From an uncultured Acidobacteriia bacterium (GTDB taxonomy: Bacteria; Acidobacteriota; Terriglobia; Bryobacterales; Bryobacteraceae), in contig CAIQWJ010000073.1 of the NCBI GenBank assembly GCA_903875575.1, forward strand, positions 1 to 64,000: DNA of 64,000 bases, in the 5' to 3' direction. A program made the translations under genes and the position numbers. Positions 61,053-64,000 of this stretch are shown here, in pieces; positions within the stretch are counted from its first letter, which is position 1; every line of letters starts with the position of its first letter. The notes beneath the pieces were generated by a model, which searched no databases, was not told where the DNA came from, and saw only the letters and a program-made list of their open reading frames with translations.

Positions 61053-62600
61053 ATGCGCGTTCACCTCGTAAACCCAAGCGACACTTCTTTCGGCATTGGC
61101 GTGATCACTCCGCGTTGGTTGTATGTCCTGGCCGCTGCGACACCGGCATCGTGTGGCGATCCCATCGTCACCGACGAGACGCTGGAACAGATGAATTTCG
61201 ACACCATCGAGGCTGGCGATATTGTCGGCGTGGGCATTCATACCGGCAATGCGCTGCGAGGCATGGAAGTGGGCCGTCAGGCGCGGAAGCGCGGGGCGCT
61301 GGTGGTTTACGGCGGCATTCACGCCACGCTTTATCCTGACGAAGCGCGCGATCTTGGTGGCGCGCATGTTGTGGTGAAGGGCGATGGCGACGTGGTCTGG
61401 GGCAAAGTGATTGCGGATCTGATCGCCGGAACGGCCCAGGCGGTCTATGACGGCGGCCGGATTTCGGGCGACCAGTTTGTACCTGCCCGCTGGGATCTGG
61501 CACCGCGCGCGAGTTACATGTGGGCGTCAGTGCAAACGGTGCGCGGCTGCCCGAAGCATTGTTCCTTCTGTTCGGTGTGGCGGACGGATGGGCAGAAACC
61601 GCGGCAGCGCTCGTCGGATATCGTCATTGGCGAAATCGTGCAACTGCGACGGCTCGGCTACCGCTTTATCGCTCTGGCAGACGACAACTTTTACCCTGTC
61701 ACTCTGACCGATATCGAACTGGCGGAAAAGCAGGACAATGCCGCACGCGTGGCGGAACTGCGGGCGATTCGGGCGGAGCGTTTTGAACTGATGGACAAAC
61801 TGGCCAAACTGCCGGACGACATGATCTTCTTTACGCAGATCACAATGGAAGCCGGTGAAGACACCCAGTTCCTGGATGCCATGCGTAAAGCGCGGATCAA
61901 GGGCGCACTGGTGGGAGTGGAGTCGGTTACGGAAGAAGGCCTGAAATCGGTCTTCAAGAACTTCAATTCGGCGGGAGGCGATCTGGTGACCCGGCTCAGC
62001 AAGTTTAAAGAGCACGGCGTTCACGTGCTGGGCTCTTTTATCTTTGGTTTGCCTTCGGATAAACGCGACACGTTTGACGCGACCGCGGCGCTGGCGAAGA
62101 AGGCCGGCATCACGTTCGCGCAATTCGTGATGATGACGCCGTTTCCCGGCACGGTGGATTTTGACCGTTGGGAAAAGAACATGGAAGGCAATACGCCCGA
62201 AGTGGGCGGCGTGCCAATCACCCGTTACTGGCTGATTCCCGCGGAAGTTCGCCCGAAGATGTTCACGCCGCACGGCCTGATGTCTACGGACGAGATCCGC
62301 GAGCGCACGCAGGGCGTGTGGGATAAGTTTTATGGCACGAAGGAAATCTGGCAGCGGTCGTCCTGCATCAAATCGCTGAAGGGACGTCTGGCGTTCATGC
62401 TGATTTCGAAACTGTACCGGCAGATGTACGCAAATACAGGGATCTCAACCGACAGCGCGCGGCGGCAGAAGGCGACGAAGATGGCGCGCATTCTGGCGGC
62501 GCAGTGCCGGCGGTTCTTCGAAGCGAAGCCGATGCCGGAACTGGAAATGCCGGTCATGAGCAAGACCGTGCCGTCGCTGACCAGTATCAATCTGGGGTGA
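61053..62600 (+). CDS. B12-binding-type radical SAM enzyme
   Basis: This 515-residue protein has an N-terminal cobalamin-binding-like domain (VGVGIHTGNALRGMEVGRQA, then GGIHATLYPDEA) and a radical SAM barrel with the cluster motif GCPKHCSFC (Cys166, Cys170, Cys173), followed by FIALADDNFYP and GVESVTEEGLKSVFKN. Typical members of this group include hopanoid methylases and other methyl- or ring-forming enzymes. The Asp-His motif for lower-ligand-off cobalamin is absent, as is common in the group. Neighbours do not show the pathway. The ATG lies after a ribosome-site-poor leader. Confidence 0.85.
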   Translation: MRVHLVNPSDTSFGIGVITPRWLYVLAAATPASCGDPIVTDETLEQMNFDTIEAGDIVGVGIHTGNALRGMEVGRQARKRGALVVYGGIHATLYPDEARDLGGAHVVVKGDGDVVWGKVIADLIAGTAQAVYDGGRISGDQFVPARWDLAPRASYMWASVQTVRGCPKHCSFCSVWRTDGQKPRQRSSDIVIGEIVQLRRLGYRFIALADDNFYPVTLTDIELAEKQDNAARVAELRAIRAERFELMDKLAKLPDDMIFFTQITMEAGEDTQFLDAMRKARIKGALVGVESVTEEGLKSVFKNFNSAGGDLVTRLSKFKEHGVHVLGSFIFGLPSDKRDTFDATAALAKKAGITFAQFVMMTPFPGTVDFDRWEKNMEGNTPEVGGVPITRYWLIPAEVRPKMFTPHGLMSTDEIRERTQGVWDKFYGTKEIWQRSSCIKSLKGRLAFMLISKLYRQMYANTGISTDSARRQKATKMARILAAQCRRFFEAKPMPELEMPVMSKTVPSLTSINLG

Positions 62601-62658
62601 TCGGGATACCCGCTCAAAGTCCGCGCGAGCGCGAATACCGCAACGAGCAGCGGCAGCC

Positions 62659-63999
62659 CTAATTGAGTTCGCCCGTAGATCGGAAGGAGAACCGCCCGGC
62701 AACCAGAGTTCCGGAGGCCAGGCAGTCGCGAATCGAGTCCCGGTTCGCGCCAGCGCTCTCGGCGGCATCGCGCAAACATCGAACCGCATCGGCCGGAGCT
62801 GTCCCGACCGCCAGACGGAAGATCCAGGGGACGTTCGTCGACGTCAGCGCCCGGTCATCCGAAATCGCGACTACGGGCAGCATGACCTTCACGGCAAGCT
62901 GCTCCGCCAGATGAGCCGACTCGCGATCCGTTGCTACAACGCCGATCACGTCGGGATCGTAGATCAATTTGACGAAGGCGTCCGAGGCTTTGCCCCACTG
63001 CAGGTCGGACGATATTCCCACCACCTGATAATTCTCACTGCCGAGTTTCGCAGCCAGGGCTTCCGCACCGGGGCCGAACAGTCCAATCTTCCGCACGGTG
63101 CCTGCGGTTGCCGAGTCCTTCGGACCGTTGGATTCCACACCGGTCGATCCGACCGTCGCATAGGGCTTGTCCAGACCGTAGCGCGTGTACTTAATTTGCC
63201 CGTTGTGAACCTTGCCGAGATACATGGGGGCGAGATTCTTCGCATTCGGGTCAAAGATCATTTCGCCGGTCACGCCTTTGTACTTTTCCAGAGCATAGAG
63301 CGCGTTCCGGATGCCGCCGCGATTCAGCCCTGCACGGCCGATGGCATCGAGCAGAATATTCATGGTGTCGAAGGCGAGGGCGGAGAAGGCATCCACCTTC
63401 GTGCGGTACGCGGCCTCATAGCGGCGTTGAAAATCCATCCACACCGGATCGGGCCGGTTGGGATCGAACGGATAGACCACTTCGAGACCCTCTGCGGCCG
63501 CACCGGCGGTTTCGATCAGCCCGGCGCCCACGACGCGCGAGCTTCCGAAGACGGGCTGCTTCATGCCCATCTGGCGCATTTCTTTGAGGATGATGCCAGC
63601 GGCTTCCGCATCGCCCCAGAGCACGATGGCGTCCACGCGCGAATCATTGATCACGCGCAACTGACTGGTGAAGCTCTCCGCGGTGGCGTCGAACTTCTGC
63701 TCAATCACCACCGGATGCCCCAGCCGACGCGAGGCATCGCGGAACTTCACGACGCCGAGCCTCCCGTAGCGTTCGCTCACGCGCAACAGACCTACACGCT
63801 TCAGCCCGAGATCGGAATAGATACGCCGCGCGAGCGTGTAGGATTGCACGCGGTCATCCTGAATGCTGGTGAGCAGCCAGGGAATGATGGTTTCCGGCAA
63901 CGTGGGGTCCGTGGCCGCGCTGTTCACGATCGGCAACTCGGCGCGCAACGAAACGCGCAACGCGATGTGCGTGGAGTCTCCGGCGATGGAGCCGAGCAT
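62659..63999 (-). CDS. ABC transporter substrate-binding protein (amino-acid type), 5' end outside window
   Basis: At least 446 residues of a Peripla_BP_6 protein are present (LPIVNSAATDPTLPETI, VLWGDAEAAGIILKEMRQMG, FDTMNILLDAIGRAGLNRGG, YLGKVHNGQIKYTRYGL). The frame is open at the right edge, and the first visible residues correspond to the interior of the first lobe, so the signal peptide and start lie beyond 64000. An extra C-terminal part, from about 300, with SDLQWGKASDAFVKLIYDPD and VVATDRESAHLAEQL repeats the fold of the first lobe, which suggests a duplicated binding domain. Branched-chain amino acids or related compounds are the usual ligands. Confidence 0.85.
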   Translation of the reverse strand: MLGSIAGDSTHIALRVSLRAELPIVNSAATDPTLPETIIPWLLTSIQDDRVQSYTLARRIYSDLGLKRVGLLRVSERYGRLGVVKFRDASRRLGHPVVIEQKFDATAESFTSQLRVINDSRVDAIVLWGDAEAAGIILKEMRQMGMKQPVFGSSRVVGAGLIETAGAAAEGLEVVYPFDPNRPDPVWMDFQRRYEAAYRTKVDAFSALAFDTMNILLDAIGRAGLNRGGIRNALYALEKYKGVTGEMIFDPNAKNLAPMYLGKVHNGQIKYTRYGLDKPYATVGSTGVESNGPKDSATAGTVRKIGLFGPGAEALAAKLGSENYQVVGISSDLQWGKASDAFVKLIYDPDVIGVVATDRESAHLAEQLAVKVMLPVVAISDDRALTSTNVPWIFRLAVGTAPADAVRCLRDAAESAGANRDSIRDCLASGTLVAGRFSFRSTGELN

Positions 64000-64000
64000 G

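Overview
This high-GC window looks like a chromosomal segment of a soil acidobacterium of the Solibacter/Bryobacter type. The evidence is a TIGR03435-family secreted protein, a Ser/Thr kinase fused to a WD40/TolB-like propeller, a DUF1549/DUF1553 cytochrome with a DUF1501 partner, quinoprotein propellers, PEP-CTERM secretion signals, NIPSNAP and DUF1080 proteins, and a subtilase ending in V-W-G repeats. The taxonomic call is inference from gene content; no rRNA gene is present.

Layout. Positions 1-9.4 kb carry, on the minus strand, accA, an OLD-like ATPase/TOPRIM protein, a very large phage-tail-like protein and a membrane HD-GYP/GAF/GGDEF protein. From 9.5 to 20.9 kb lie the subtilase, the TIGR03435 protein, a ParDE-like toxin-antitoxin pair, a PQQ-type dehydrogenase, a hybrid histidine kinase, a YncE-like propeller, a DUF1080 protein and an ABC exporter. 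A tRNA-Arg(ACG) at 20961-21037 borders a small accessory patch (21.1-24.1 kb) with a DUF3489 relic, a GIY-YIG/DGQHR gene pair and two antitoxin-like genes without visible toxins. From 24.2 to 45 kb are envelope and secreted proteins, a CoA-transferase, a GT-C-like membrane protein, the DUF1549-DUF1501 pair, an FAD-linked oxidase, the kinase, malic enzyme MaeB, a tannase/feruloyl esterase-type hydrolase and a low-affinity iron permease.

The block 43.9-49.2 kb is a branched-chain amino acid locus: ilvB-ilvN-ilvC and then cimA. Citramalate synthase implies isoleucine synthesis from pyruvate and acetyl-CoA. In front of ilvB is an unannotated attenuator: a 28-codon leader peptide rich in Val/Ile/Leu/Thr with a strong ribosome binding site, an antiterminator arm directly after its stop codon, and an intrinsic terminator with a U-run.

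The block 49.3-55.7 kb is a worn defence and toxin-antitoxin island. It holds a Fic gene whose catalytic core has been deleted beside its intact small upstream gene, an XRE antitoxin with a broken RelE/HigB-type toxin, a cas-less four-repeat CRISPR array with one duplicated spacer, and a ribbon-helix-helix antitoxin that appears cut off where it meets the array. It also holds a MNT/HepT-like pair inserted beside a partial duplicate of a GH18-like gene, a lone CRISPR-like repeat, and an intact DUF433/DUF5615 pair. The window closes (55.9-64 kb) with secreted and membrane proteins, an ExeA-like ATPase, a B12-binding-type radical SAM protein and a truncated ABC substrate-binding protein.

Most other long reading frames on the opposite strand of these genes are high-GC shadows. 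I did not find a clear, complete undescribed system. The best candidates for follow-up are the ilv attenuator, the DGQHR/GIY-YIG pair by the tRNA, and the CRISPR/antitoxin junction.
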